Source: Streptomyces sp. Ru71 (lineage in GTDB: Bacteria; Actinomycetota; Actinomycetes; Streptomycetales; Streptomycetaceae). From it: a stretch of DNA of 56,134 nt. A program made the translations under genes and the position numbers. Shown here in pieces: positions 41,408 to 51,559 of the stretch; position 1 is the first letter of the stretch; each line of letters opens with the position of its first letter. Under the pieces are notes generated by a model. It ran no database searches, was not told the origin of the DNA, and saw only the letters and a list, made by a program, of their open reading frames with translations. The DNA lies in NCBI RefSeq assembly GCF_002920535.1, contig NZ_PQSS01000050.1:1-56134 (forward strand), written 5' to 3'.

Positions 41408-42238
41408 CTAGGCGTCGAAGGCGGTGCTCCGGGCCTGCTTCTCCCAGGCGGCGATCTCGGCACGCACCTGGTCGAGGTGGCCGACGACCGCGTCGACGCC
41501 GTCCTCGCCCAGCGGCAGCCGCAGCGGGGTCTGGTCGGCCTGGAGGGCGGCGAGGATGACCGCCGCGGCCTTGGCGGGATCGCCCGGCTGGGTGCCGTCG
41601 CCGCCCTCGACGAACCCCCGGGTCTGGCTCACCTTCGGGTACAGCCCGCTGTCGGCGCTGATCCCGGCCCGGTGGCCCTGGAAGAGCGAGGTGCGGAAGG
41701 CGCCCGGCTCCACGATCAGCACCTTGATGCCGAACTCGCGCACCTCGTCGGCGAGTCCCTCGGACAGCCCCTCCAGCGCGAACTTCGTCCCGCTGTACGC
41801 CGAGAAGCCGGCGAAGGACATCTGCCCGCCCATGCTGCTCATCTGCACGATCGCGCCCGAGCGCCGCTCGCGCATGTGCGGCAGCACCGCCCGCGTGAGG
41901 GCCGCCGGCCCGAAGACGTGCAGTTCGAACAGCTCGCGCAACTCGGCCTCGGTGGTCTCCTCGAACGCGCCGACATGGGTGCGGCCGGCGTTGTTCACCA
42001 GCACGTCGATCCGTCCGTGCCGGGCGATGACGTCCCGCACGGCCCCCTCGGCGGCACCCGTGTCGGAGACGTCCAGGCGCAGCGCCTCGACCTGGTCGGG
42101 GTGCGCGGCGACGAGGTCGTCGAGCGCCTCGGGGCGCCGTACGGCCCCGACGACCACGTCACCGGCGGCGACGGCCGCCTCGGTGATCGCCCGCCCGAAG
42201 CCGCTGCTCGCCCCGGTCACCAGCCACACCTTGTTCAT
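41408..42238 (-). CDS. Short-chain dehydrogenase/reductase
   Basis: A 276-residue classical SDR oxidoreductase. The cofactor motif is TGASSGFG (8-15), followed by NNAG near residue 80, the catalytic Ser in QMSSMGG and YSGTK as the Tyr-Lys pair. An Arg-rich segment after strand 2 (VRRPEAL) suggests NADP(H) preference. The substrate is not predictable. The ATG (42236-42238) has an excellent GGAGGGG four bases upstream. It is divergent from a LysR gene over 80 bp, the usual arrangement where the regulator controls the enzyme gene. Confidence 0.92.
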   Translation of the reverse strand: MNKVWLVTGASSGFGRAITEAAVAAGDVVVGAVRRPEALDDLVAAHPDQVEALRLDVSDTGAAEGAVRDVIARHGRIDVLVNNAGRTHVGAFEETTEAELRELFELHVFGPAALTRAVLPHMRERRSGAIVQMSSMGGQMSFAGFSAYSGTKFALEGLSEGLADEVREFGIKVLIVEPGAFRTSLFQGHRAGISADSGLYPKVSQTRGFVEGGDGTQPGDPAKAAAVILAALQADQTPLRLPLGEDGVDAVVGHLDQVRAEIAAWEKQARSTAFDA

Positions 42239-42305
42239 GACCCCTCCTCGTTCTGTGTCGGACACGAACAGCCTGCGGGTCCGGGGACTTGTCTGTCCAA
42301 GATCC

Positions 42306-42319
42306 TCGGTGATAACCGA
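42306..42319. promoter_or_regulatory. Candidate LysR operator palindrome
   Basis: TCGGT (42306-42310), GATA, ACCGA (42315-42319) form a perfect palindrome with a T-N11-A-like core, directly at the LysR start in the 80-bp SDR/LysR divergent region. A second imperfect dyad CTTG/CAAG lies at about 42288-42301. The pair of sites is as expected for LysR-type control. Confidence 0.45.
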
Positions 42320-42324
42320 TGGGC

Positions 42325-43248
42325 ATGACCACGGATGTCCATGTGCGGGACCTGCGCTACTTCCTGGCGGTCGCCGAAGAACTGCACTTCACCCGCGCTG
42401 CCGAGCGCCTGTATGTGTCGCAGCCCGCGCTGAGCAAGCAGATCCGGGCGCTGGAGCGGCAGTTGGGCGTGGAGCTGTTCCACCGCGACCGGCACAGCGT
42501 GGCCCTGACGCCGGCGGCCGAGGCACTGCTGCCGCACGCCCGGCGGGTGCTGGCCGCCTGGACCGACGGCGCGGCCGCGGTGGAGGCGGTCAGGGCCGCG
42601 CAGCGCAGCACGCTGGTGGTGGGCATGAGCACCAGCCCCGGCCGCGGCGGCCTGCTGCCGGCGATCCGCTCCCGCTTCACCGCGGCCCACCCGCACGTGA
42701 CCCTGCGGCTGCGGCAGGTGAGCTGGGACGACCCGACGGCGGGCCTGGCGGACGGCACGGCGGACGTGGCCTTCGTCTGGCTGCCGCTGCCCGACGAGAC
42801 CCGCTACGCCTGGACGGTGCTCGCCGAGGAGCCCCGCCTGGTCGCCCTGCCCGACGCCCACCCGCTCGCCGGCCGCGCCGAGATCGACTTCGCCGACCTG
42901 GCCGACGAACCGTTCCTCGCCCTGCCGCCCGCCGCGGGCGTTCTGCGCGACCACTGGCTCGCCCTCGACGAACGCGCCGGCCGCCCGCCCCGCATCGGCG
43001 CGGAGATCGCCGGCACGGAGGAGACGTACGAGGCCCTGGTGGCCGGCCTCGGCATCTGCCTGGTCGCCGCCGGCAACGCCCCGCTGATCACCCTGGGCGG
43101 CGTGACCACCCGCCCGGTACGGGGCCTGTCCCCCAGCCGGTACGTCCTGGCATGGCGGCGAGCGGACGCGGACCGGCCGCTGGTCCGGGCCTACGCCCGG
43201 GCGGCACGGGAGGCGGCGCGGGCGGGCAGCCCCCCGGCCGCTCGTTGA
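42325..43248 (+). CDS. LysR family transcriptional regulator
   Basis: A regulator of about 307 residues. The N-terminal helix-turn-helix is LRYFLAVAEELHFTRAAERL then YVSQPALSKQIRALE; the effector-binding periplasmic-protein-like domain spans about 90-300. Two ATGs, at 42319 (MGM) and 42325 (MTTDVHV), are possible; neither has a good ribosome-binding site, so the message may be leaderless or nearly so. The later start is chosen because the earlier ATG overlaps the operator palindrome. It probably controls the divergent SDR gene. It ends before a perfect palindromic terminator shared with ychF. Confidence 0.9.
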   Translation: MTTDVHVRDLRYFLAVAEELHFTRAAERLYVSQPALSKQIRALERQLGVELFHRDRHSVALTPAAEALLPHARRVLAAWTDGAAAVEAVRAAQRSTLVVGMSTSPGRGGLLPAIRSRFTAAHPHVTLRLRQVSWDDPTAGLADGTADVAFVWLPLPDETRYAWTVLAEEPRLVALPDAHPLAGRAEIDFADLADEPFLALPPAAGVLRDHWLALDERAGRPPRIGAEIAGTEETYEALVAGLGICLVAAGNAPLITLGGVTTRPVRGLSPSRYVLAWRRADADRPLVRAYARAAREAARAGSPPAAR

Positions 43249-43275
43249 CGATCTCGTGGCAGGCACGGGAAAAAC

Positions 43276-43313
43276 GGAAGGGGCCGGACTCCGCGGAGTC
43301 CGGCCCCTTCCGC
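43276..43313. terminator. Perfect 38-bp palindromic terminator between LysR and ychF
   Basis: The arms CGGAAGGGGCCGGACTCCG (43276-43294) and its exact complement (43295-43313) form a perfect palindrome with no spacer; the real loop would be the central few bases. It lies 28 bp after the LysR stop and 6 bp after the ychF stop (convergent). The A-run at 43271-43275 gives U residues for the ychF transcript. Confidence 0.9.
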
Positions 43314-43318
43314 CGTGC

Positions 43319-44407
<1,089 letters not shown>

Positions 44408-44569
44408 GTTGCGACTTCCCGTACGTGAGGGTGGAGGGCGGCGGGTCCCGGGCGGGGCCGATCCACCAGTCTACGGGGTGAGCGTGGGGCGCCCCGTGGT
44501 CGTCTCGAACGGTTGGCCGGGCTTAGCCCAATGGCGTGTCCGCGAGATGAGCGGGCGGATGAACCGACC

Positions 44570-44584
44570 TAAGTTGGTCCAATG
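44570..44584 (+). promoter_or_regulatory. Candidate -10 of a leaderless message
   Basis: TAAGTT (44570-44575) lies six bases before the ATG at 44582, the spacing that places the transcription start on the A of the ATG. No ribosome-binding site is present. A clear -35 is not seen. Leaderless messages are common in Streptomyces. Confidence 0.45.
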
Positions 44585-45235
44585 GAGCAGCAGCCCAGGA
44601 CGCGCCCTTCCCCGTACGGACCGCGCCGCCGCACGTCGTCGCCCTCGCCGCTGCCGCCCCAGGCGGGGCGCGGGAGGCGGGAGGCGGACGGCGCACGCCC
44701 GGCCCAGCCGGCCCCCTCGTGGGGGCGCGGTGCGGCGCAAGGTGCCGCCGTGGCCGGTCAGCGTCGCGCGGTCACCGTACGGCGGCCCGCTCCCCCGGCG
44801 CCGCGCCCGGTGCGGCGGCTGCCCAACCCCCGGCTGACCGGGCTGGGCAGCGGGCTGTTCTGCGCGGCCGCGATGGTCGCCTGGGCGCTGGCCGTGCGGC
44901 TGCTGTTCGCCGGCTCGCCGACGGCGTACGGCGTGCTGTTCCTGCCGGTGTGCGTGCTCACCGCCGTGTGGGTGCGCAAGGGGGATCTGCTGATCGCCCC
45001 CGTCGTGGTGCCGATCGCGTTCGCCGCGGGTCTGGTGCCGCTGGCCGACGGGCGGGAGGGATTCGGCGGCCGGTTGATGAGCCTGGTCACCGCGCTGGCG
45101 ACGGAGGCGGGCTGGCTCTACGCCGGCACGCTGGCCGCCGGTGTCATCGCGACCACGCGCCGGCTCAGCCTGATCCGTCACCGCCGCCGCCAGGCCCGAG
45201 GGCGCGGCGGCTCCCTGCGTCAGGCGCGCGGCTAG
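44582..45235 (+). CDS. DUF6542-like membrane protein
   Basis: A 217-residue protein. The first 75 residues are Pro/Arg-rich and probably cytoplasmic. Four hydrophobic segments follow at about 87-107, 113-128, 137-152 and 171-190 (GLGSGLFCAAAMVAWALAV, YGVLFLPVCVLTAVWV, LIAPVVVPIAFAAGLVPL, EAGWLYAGTLAAGVIATT). The basic tail is RHRRRQARGRGGSLRQ. It matches the Streptomyces family I recall as DUF6542, function unknown. It is divergent from ychF and converges on ppgK. The start is an ATG that seems to be leaderless. Confidence 0.8.
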   Translation: MEQQPRTRPSPYGPRRRTSSPSPLPPQAGRGRREADGARPAQPAPSWGRGAAQGAAVAGQRRAVTVRRPAPPAPRPVRRLPNPRLTGLGSGLFCAAAMVAWALAVRLLFAGSPTAYGVLFLPVCVLTAVWVRKGDLLIAPVVVPIAFAAGLVPLADGREGFGGRLMSLVTALATEAGWLYAGTLAAGVIATTRRLSLIRHRRRQARGRGGSLRQARG

Positions 45236-45280
45236 GCCCTGCCGGGCCCCGCGACGCCGGGACGATCCGCACGACCGGGC

Positions 45281-46027
<747 letters not shown>

Positions 46028-46056
46028 GGCTCCACGTTACGACGGACCACTGACGG

Positions 46057-47064
46057 TCACGCCTGCGACGGACCGCTCCCGCCGCGCTCGGCGACCAGCG
46101 CGGCCGCCTCCTCGCGCAGGTCGCGGCGCAGCTCCTTGGGCAGGGAGAAGGTGATGGACTCCTCGGCGGCCTTGACGATCTCCACGTCCTCGAAGCCGCG
46201 CTCGGCGAGCCAGGCCAGCACCTGCTCGACCAGCACCTCGGGCACGGACGCGCCGGAGGTGACGCCGACCGTGCCGACGCCCTCCAGCCACGCCTCGTCG
46301 ATCTCGTCGGCGAAGTCCACCAGGTACGCGGTGCGGGCGCCGGCCAGCTTGGCGACCTCGACCAGGCGCTTGGAGTTGGAGGAGTTGCGCGAGCCGACCA
46401 CGATGACGAGGTCCGCCTCGGCGCCCATCTGCTTCACGGCCTGCTGACGGTTCTGCGTGGCGTAGCAGATGTCGTCGCTGGGCGGGGAGACCAGCCCGGG
46501 GAACTTCGTCTTCAGCGCGTCGACGGTCTCCATGGTCTCGTCCACGGAGAGCGTGGTCTGGGACAGCCAGACGACCTTCGACGGGTCGCGGACCTCGACC
46601 TTGTCCACGTCGCCGGGGCCGTCGACGAGCTGGATGTGGTCGGGGGCCTCGCCGGAGGTGCCGATGACCTCCTCGTGGCCCTCGTGGCCGATCAGGAGGA
46701 TGTCGTAGTCCTCGTTCGCGAACCGGACCGCTTCCTTGTGGACCTTGGTGACCAGCGGGCAGGTGGCGTCGATGGTGGCGAGCCGGCCCTGGCGGGCCTC
46801 CTCGTGGACGGTCGGGGCCACGCCGTGCGCGGAGAACATCACGATGTTGCCGGGCGGCACCTCCTCCGTCCGCTCGACGAAGATCGCGCCCTTCTTCTCC
46901 AGGGTCTGCACGACGTACTTGTTGTGGACGATCTCGTGCCGGACGTAGACCGGGGCCCCGTACTGCTCCAGGGCCTTCTCGACGGCGATCACGGCGCGGT
47001 CCACACCCGCGCAGTAGCCCCGGGGGGCGGCGAGCAGGACACGGCGGCCAGGCGAAGCAGTCAT
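46057..47064 (-). CDS. ispH: 4-hydroxy-3-methylbut-2-enyl diphosphate reductase
   Basis: A 335-residue [4Fe-4S] enzyme, the last step of the MEP pathway, giving IPP and DMAPP. The three cluster cysteines lie in APRGYCAGVDRAV (Cys18), IDATCPLVTKVH and SDDICYATQNRQ. Conserved histidines are in VRHEIVHNK and SAHGVAP. The C-terminal 20 residues (Glu/Ala-rich) extend beyond the catalytic core. Two starts are possible, ATG 47064 (MTASPGRR) and ATG 47073 (MGRMTAS); neither has a strong ribosome-binding site. The gene is divergent from an APC permease over 73 bp and followed by ppgK. Confidence 0.95.
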   Translation of the reverse strand: MTASPGRRVLLAAPRGYCAGVDRAVIAVEKALEQYGAPVYVRHEIVHNKYVVQTLEKKGAIFVERTEEVPPGNIVMFSAHGVAPTVHEEARQGRLATIDATCPLVTKVHKEAVRFANEDYDILLIGHEGHEEVIGTSGEAPDHIQLVDGPGDVDKVEVRDPSKVVWLSQTTLSVDETMETVDALKTKFPGLVSPPSDDICYATQNRQQAVKQMGAEADLVIVVGSRNSSNSKRLVEVAKLAGARTAYLVDFADEIDEAWLEGVGTVGVTSGASVPEVLVEQVLAWLAERGFEDVEIVKAAEESITFSLPKELRRDLREEAAALVAERGGSGPSQA

Positions 47065-47137
47065 GCGTCCCATCGTACGGGTGCGTCCGGCCGCCCAGAG
47101 ATCGCGCACCGGGCGCCGCACGGGGAAGCTGGTTGGC

Positions 47138-48502
47138 ATGTCCGATACGGATACGACGGCGTCCCCGGCCGGCGAGCACCAGCGGCTCCGGCGCAGCCTC
47201 GGCTTCCGTGACCTGGTGGTCTACGGGCTGCTGTTCATCGCCCCGATGGCGCCGGTCGGCGTGTTCGGCACGCTCGACGCCAAGTCGCACGGGGCGGTGG
47301 CCCTGGTGTACGTGGTGGCGACGGTCGCCATGGCGTTCACCGCTTTCAGCTACGCGCAGATGGTGCGGGTCGTCCCCCTGGCGGGCTCGGTGTTCGCCTA
47401 CGCGCGCGTGGGGCTCGGCGAGGGCGCCGGGTTCGTCGCCGGCTGGATGGCGATGCTGGACTACGTACTCATTCCGGCGGTGGCCTACCTCTTCTCCGGG
47501 ATCGCGATGAACTCCCTGGTCCCGGAGGTGTCCCGGTGGGTGTGGACGGCGCTGGCGGTGGTCGTCACGACGGTGCTGAACCTGTGGGGCGTGCGCACCG
47601 CCGCGCTGGCGGGCTTCCTGGTCCTGGCGATGGAGATCGTCGTGCTGCTGGTGTTCGTGGTCGCGGCGGTCGTGGTCCTGGCGCGCGACGGGGCCGAACG
47701 GGGCGTGTGGTCCCCGCTGTCGGGGGACGGCACCCAGGGCGCGTTCGCGCTGTCGGCGGTCCTCGGGGCGGTGTCGGTGGCCGTGCTGTCGTATCTCGGC
47801 TTCGACGCCATCGCCACGTTCGCCGAGGAGACCACCGGCGGGTCGCAGAAGGTGGCGCGGGCGCTGCTGTTCTGCCTGGCGCTCGCCGGTGTGCTCTTCG
47901 TCGCGCAGACCTATCTGGTCGCCCTGCTGGAGCCCACCTCGTCCGCCCGGCTGGCCGCCGATCCGGCCGCGCAGGGCTCGGCGTTCTACGACGCGGTGGA
48001 CGCCTCCGTCGGCACGTGGCTGCACGACCTGGTCGCCGTGAGCAAGGCGATCGGGGCGGCGTTCGCGGCGCTGGCGGGGCAGGCGGCGGCGGGACGGCTG
48101 CTGTTCGCGATGGGCCGCGAGCGGCGGCTGCCGAGGGTGCTGGCGCGGACGGACGGCGGGGTGCCGCGGGTGGCGCTGCTGTGCGCGGCGGTGATCACGC
48201 TGGTCGCGGCGGGCTGGGCGGCGCGGCGCGACGACGGTCTGGACAAGCTGGTGTCGGTGGTCGACATCGGTGCGCTGACGGCGTTCACGCTGCTGCACGC
48301 GAGCGTGGTCGGCTACTTCGGGCGCCGGCGGGGCGAGCTGGTCTGGTGGCGGCATGTGCTGGTGCCGGTCGTCGGGGCGGGGATCACCGTCGCGGTGATC
48401 GTGGAGGCGAGCGGCGTGGCGCAGGTGGTGGGGGCGGTGTGGCTGGTGATCGGGCTGCTGGTGCTGGTGGGGCAGCGGGGGCGGCTGCGGCCACGCGAGT
48501 AG
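47138..48502 (+). CDS. APC superfamily amino-acid permease
   Basis: A 454-residue transporter with about 12 membrane helices. The family marks are LGFRDLVVYGLLFIAPMAP in helix 1, a repeated LAGSVFAYARVGLGEGAGF in helix 3 and SYLGFDAIATFAEETTGGS in helix 6 with the substrate-contact GFDA. It imports an amino acid or polyamine-like compound by cation symport; the substrate cannot be told, though the FAEE(T) motif is usual for general amino-acid permeases. The ATG (47138) has GGGGAAG about ten bases upstream. It stands alone between ispH and xseA. Confidence 0.9.
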   Translation: MSDTDTTASPAGEHQRLRRSLGFRDLVVYGLLFIAPMAPVGVFGTLDAKSHGAVALVYVVATVAMAFTAFSYAQMVRVVPLAGSVFAYARVGLGEGAGFVAGWMAMLDYVLIPAVAYLFSGIAMNSLVPEVSRWVWTALAVVVTTVLNLWGVRTAALAGFLVLAMEIVVLLVFVVAAVVVLARDGAERGVWSPLSGDGTQGAFALSAVLGAVSVAVLSYLGFDAIATFAEETTGGSQKVARALLFCLALAGVLFVAQTYLVALLEPTSSARLAADPAAQGSAFYDAVDASVGTWLHDLVAVSKAIGAAFAALAGQAAAGRLLFAMGRERRLPRVLARTDGGVPRVALLCAAVITLVAAGWAARRDDGLDKLVSVVDIGALTAFTLLHASVVGYFGRRRGELVWWRHVLVPVVGAGITVAVIVEASGVAQVVGAVWLVIGLLVLVGQRGRLRPRE

Positions 48503-48639
48503 CGGTGGGGGCGTGCCCGCGACACCCCAGGGCGCGGCCGGCCCCCCGGCCCCGGCACACCGCCGAACCCACCGCGGCGCTCACCCGCGGCCCCGTGCAC
48601 GCCGACGGCATGTCGTACCCGGCCGTTACGCTCGACCGC

Positions 48640-49848
48640 ATGGCTGTCTCCACGACTCCCGAAGCGCCGCTCCCCGTCGGTGAGGTCTCCCGCCTGATCG
48701 GCGGCTGGATCGACCGCCTCGGCGCGGTGTGGGTCGAGGGGCAGATCACCCAGCTGTCGCGCCGCCCGGGCGCCGGCGTGGTGTTCCTGACGCTGCGCGA
48801 CCCGTCGTACGACATCTCGGTGAGCGTGACCTGCTACCGCCAGGTGTTCGACGCGGTCGCCGACGTCGTGGGCGAGGGCGCGCGGGTCGTCGTGCACGCC
48901 AAGCCGGAGTGGTACGCGCCGCGCGGGCAGCTGTCGCTGCGGGCGGTCGAGATCCGCCCCGTGGGCGTCGGAGAGCTGCTGGCCCGCCTGGAGCAGCTGA
49001 AGAAGGCGCTGGCGGCCGAGGGGCTGTTCGCGCCCGAGCGCAAGAAGCCGCTGCCGTTCCTGCCGCAGCTGATCGGGCTGGTGTGCGGCCGGGCGTCGGC
49101 CGCCGAGCGGGACGTGCTGGAGAACGCCCGGCACCGCTGGCCGCACGTGCGCTTCGAGGTGCGCAACGTCGCCGTGCAGGGCGTGCACGCGGTGCCGCAG
49201 GTGGTGCAGGCCGTCAAGGAGCTGGACGCGCTGGACGAGGTCGACGTGATCATCGTCGCGCGCGGTGGCGGCAGCGTGGAGGACCTGCTGCCGTTCTCCG
49301 ACGAGCAGCTGGTGCGGGCGGTGGCGGCGTGCCGCACGCCGGTGGTGTCGGCGATCGGGCACGAGCCGGACAACCCGCTGCTGGACCATGTCGCCGACCT
49401 GCGGGCGTCCACCCCGACGGACGCGGCGAAGAAGGTCGTGCCGGACGTCGGCGAGGAGCTGGAGCGGGTGCGGATGCTGCGCGGGCGGGCCCGGCGGTGC
49501 GTGGAGGCGTTCGTCGAGCGGGAGGAGCGGGGGCTCGCCCACGCGCTGGCCCGGCCGGTGATACAGGACCCGCACCGGATGGTGGACGAGCGGGCCGACC
49601 AGGTGGAGTCGCTGGTGGAGCGGTCGCGGCGGTGCCTGGGGCATCTGCTGGACCGCGCGGACTCCGAGCTGACGCACACGCACGCGCGCGTGGTGGCGCT
49701 GTCCCCGGCGGCGACGCTCAAGCGCGGGTACGCGGTGCTGCAGAAGGCCGACGGGCATGTGGTGCGCGATCCCGCCGAGGTGGAGGCGGAGGAGCCGCTG
49801 CGGGCGCGGGTGGCCGAGGGTGAGTTCACTGTCCGAGTCGACGTTTAG
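48640..49848 (+). CDS. xseA: Exodeoxyribonuclease VII large subunit
   Basis: A 402-residue nuclease subunit. The OB-fold (about 10-110: VGEVSRLIGGWIDRLGAVWVEG is split over its start) binds single-stranded DNA. The catalytic domain has LIGLVCGRASAAERD, VDVIIVARGGGSVEDLLPF and VVSAIGHEPDNPLLDHVADLRASTP. The C-terminal coiled coil ends in LKRGYAVLQKADG. It degrades single-stranded DNA to oligonucleotides with several XseB copies. The ATG at 48640 (MAVSTTPEAP) is preferred; an ATG 30 bp upstream (MSYPAVTL) is possible. The coding frame stays open far upstream through the permease gene, as a shadow only. Confidence 0.93.
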   Translation: MAVSTTPEAPLPVGEVSRLIGGWIDRLGAVWVEGQITQLSRRPGAGVVFLTLRDPSYDISVSVTCYRQVFDAVADVVGEGARVVVHAKPEWYAPRGQLSLRAVEIRPVGVGELLARLEQLKKALAAEGLFAPERKKPLPFLPQLIGLVCGRASAAERDVLENARHRWPHVRFEVRNVAVQGVHAVPQVVQAVKELDALDEVDVIIVARGGGSVEDLLPFSDEQLVRAVAACRTPVVSAIGHEPDNPLLDHVADLRASTPTDAAKKVVPDVGEELERVRMLRGRARRCVEAFVEREERGLAHALARPVIQDPHRMVDERADQVESLVERSRRCLGHLLDRADSELTHTHARVVALSPAATLKRGYAVLQKADGHVVRDPAEVEAEEPLRARVAEGEFTVRVDV

Positions 49849-49857
49849 GTTGGGTGG

Positions 49858-50079
49858 ATGACCAGCAAGGTGGATGAGGCGCTCGGGTACGAGCAGGCGC
49901 GGGACGAGCTGATCGACGTCGTACGGCGTCTGGAGGCCGGCGGTACGACGCTGGAGGAGTCCCTGGCCCTGTGGGAGCGCGGCGAGGAGCTGGCGAAGGT
50001 GTGCCGGCGCTGGCTGGAGGGCGCGCGGGCGCGGCTGGACGCGGCGCTGGCCGAGGAGGAGGCGGAGGCCGAGGAGTAG
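49858..50079 (+). CDS. xseB: Exodeoxyribonuclease VII small subunit
   Basis: A 73-residue helical protein with the XseB pattern: YEQARDELIDVVRRLEAGG, TTLEESLALWERGEELAKVC and RWLEGARARLDAA. The very acidic end (EEEAEAEE) is common in actinobacteria. It begins nine bases after xseA, so the two are cotranscribed and assemble into exonuclease VII. Confidence 0.93.
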   Translation: MTSKVDEALGYEQARDELIDVVRRLEAGGTTLEESLALWERGEELAKVCRRWLEGARARLDAALAEEEAEAEE

Positions 50080-50121
50080 TCACCGGCGAGTGTGAGGGCG
50101 CTCACCCCGGGCCACCCTTTG

Positions 50122-50151
50122 TTGAACTTTGAACCTTCTCTGGCGTACCGT
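50122..50151 (+). promoter_or_regulatory. Candidate promoter of the nitroreductase gene
   Basis: TTGAAC (50122-50127) and TACCGT (50146-50151) are separated by 18 bases, 61 bp before the ATG at 50213. A direct repeat (TGAACTTTGAACC) overlaps the -35. This is the most AT-rich stretch between xseB and the nitroreductase. Confidence 0.5.
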
Positions 50152-50212
50152 CGAGGACGTCAGACGATCCGGCCCACCCGGATCCGGACGCACCACCAGA
50201 GAAAGTTCACGC

Positions 50213-50803
50213 ATGTCTCTCGTTCTTGACCCCGCCGCCCAGGACCTGCTCTTCCGCGAGGCCCGCACCGCGAACACCTTCACCGACGAGCCGGTGACCG
50301 ACGAGCAGATGCAGGCGATCTACGACCTGGTCAAGTACGGTCCGACCGCCTTCAACCAGACCCCGCTGCGCGTCACCCTGGTCCGCTCCCCCGAGGCCCG
50401 CGAGCGCCTGGTGCAGCACATGGCCGAGGGCAACCAGGCCAAGACCGCCTCGGCCCCGCTGGTCGCGATCCTCTCGGCCGACAACGAGTTCCACGAGGAG
50501 CTGCCGGCCCTGTTCCCGGCCTTCCCGCAGGCCAAGGACGTCTTCTTCGCCGAGCGCCCGGTCCGTGAGGGCTCGGCGCTGCTCAACGCCGCGCTGCAGG
50601 CCGCGTACTTCATCGTCGGCGTCCGCGCCGCGGGCCTGGCCGCCGGCCCGATGACCGGCTTCGACGCCGAGGGCGTGCGCAAGGAGTTCCTGGACGACGA
50701 CCACACCCCGCTGATGGTCGTCAACATCGGCAAGCCGGGCGAGAACGCCTCCTACCCGCGCGCCCCGCGCCTGGCGTACGACGAGGTCGTCACCACCGTC
50801 TGA
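50213..50803 (+). CDS. Nitroreductase family protein, RutE/malonic semialdehyde reductase-like
   Basis: A 196-residue FMN-dependent oxidoreductase of the RutE/HadB subgroup. It has REARTANTFTDEPVTDEQMQ, KYGPTAFNQTPLRV, MAEGNQAKTASAPL, EGSALLNAALQAAYFIVGVR and GPMTGFD, the usual RutE-type order. In E. coli, RutE reduces malonic semialdehyde during pyrimidine breakdown; the other rut genes are not nearby here, so the true substrate is open. The ATG at 50213 follows GAGAAAG; a promoter candidate lies 61 bp upstream and a strong terminator follows, so it is monocistronic. Confidence 0.9.
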   Translation: MSLVLDPAAQDLLFREARTANTFTDEPVTDEQMQAIYDLVKYGPTAFNQTPLRVTLVRSPEARERLVQHMAEGNQAKTASAPLVAILSADNEFHEELPALFPAFPQAKDVFFAERPVREGSALLNAALQAAYFIVGVRAAGLAAGPMTGFDAEGVRKEFLDDDHTPLMVVNIGKPGENASYPRAPRLAYDEVVTTV

Positions 50804-50833
50804 TCGTCTCGTCGAGAGACAAGTCGAGACAGC

Positions 50834-50867
50834 AAGAGGCCCCCAGCACCGCCGGGGGCCTCTTTCG
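50834..50867 (+). terminator. Intrinsic terminator of the nitroreductase gene
   Basis: Arms AAGAGGCCCCC (50834-50844) and GGGGGCCTCTT (50854-50864) with a 9-base loop, followed by T and C residues. It lies 31 bp after the stop and also ends the convergent DUF4245 gene. Confidence 0.9.
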
Positions 50868-50898
50868 CATGTCCGGACGGGAGGCGGGGCGGGCCGGC

Positions 50899-51432
50899 TC
50901 AGCCCAGCTTCAGCGCCTTCACCATCTCGGTCAGCTGCGCGAAGGAACCGGTGCCGGCCACCACGGTGGTCGAGCCGCCGGGGTTGTCCTTGAGGACCAG
51001 CGCGTCGTAGCGGCCGCCGGTGTAGCGGACCCAGGTGCGGCCGGCGATCTGCTCGGTGGCCGTCGTCGCCTTCGCTCCCTGGCTCGCCTCGTCGATGAAC
51101 TCCGAGCGCTTCTGCGTGGTCGACTGCTCGATGGCCACGTACTGGCCGTCGGGAGCGCTGAAGCCGAGGTGCCAGGCATCGGACTTGTCGCCGCGGTAGC
51201 GGACCGACGTCGCCTTCCAGGTGTCCGGCAGACCCTCCGGGGCGGCCACCGGATACGGGGCCGCGCGGCGTGCCGTGGCCAGCTCGACCTGGAAGTCCAC
51301 CCGCTTGAGATCGGGAGCGTGATCGTCGTGCGGGATGGCGATGAAGTAGACCACCAACGCCGCCATGCTGATCAGGACCAGGGAGAGGATCATGTCCCGG
51401 GCCGTCTTCTGCTTGCCTTTCGGAGCTGCCAC
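50899..51432 (-). CDS. DUF4245-like membrane-anchored protein
   Basis: A 177-residue protein with a basic head (MAAPKGKQKTARD), a single helix at about 15-33 (ILSLVLISMAALVVYFIAI) and an outside domain of about 140 residues. The domain matches DUF4245: PEGLPDTWKATSVRYRG, WHLGFSAPDGQYVAIEQST, GRTWVRYTGGRYDALVL. Function is unknown. The GTG start (51430-51432) is preceded by AGGGGGC. It faces glpX across 127 bp; DUF4245 and glpX are neighbours in many actinobacteria as I recall. Confidence 0.88.
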   Translation of the reverse strand: MAAPKGKQKTARDMILSLVLISMAALVVYFIAIPHDDHAPDLKRVDFQVELATARRAAPYPVAAPEGLPDTWKATSVRYRGDKSDAWHLGFSAPDGQYVAIEQSTTQKRSEFIDEASQGAKATTATEQIAGRTWVRYTGGRYDALVLKDNPGGSTTVVAGTGSFAQLTEMVKALKLG

Positions 51433-51559
51433 GCCCCCTATCGTCGCAGGTGCCCGATGCGCTCATCCGTGGGGTCCCCTGCTCATTTTGTCGGACTGAC
51501 GATAGAGTCGGGCCGAACACCCTCATCCGGCCGTCGTCGTATCAGAAAGGTGCGCTCCG

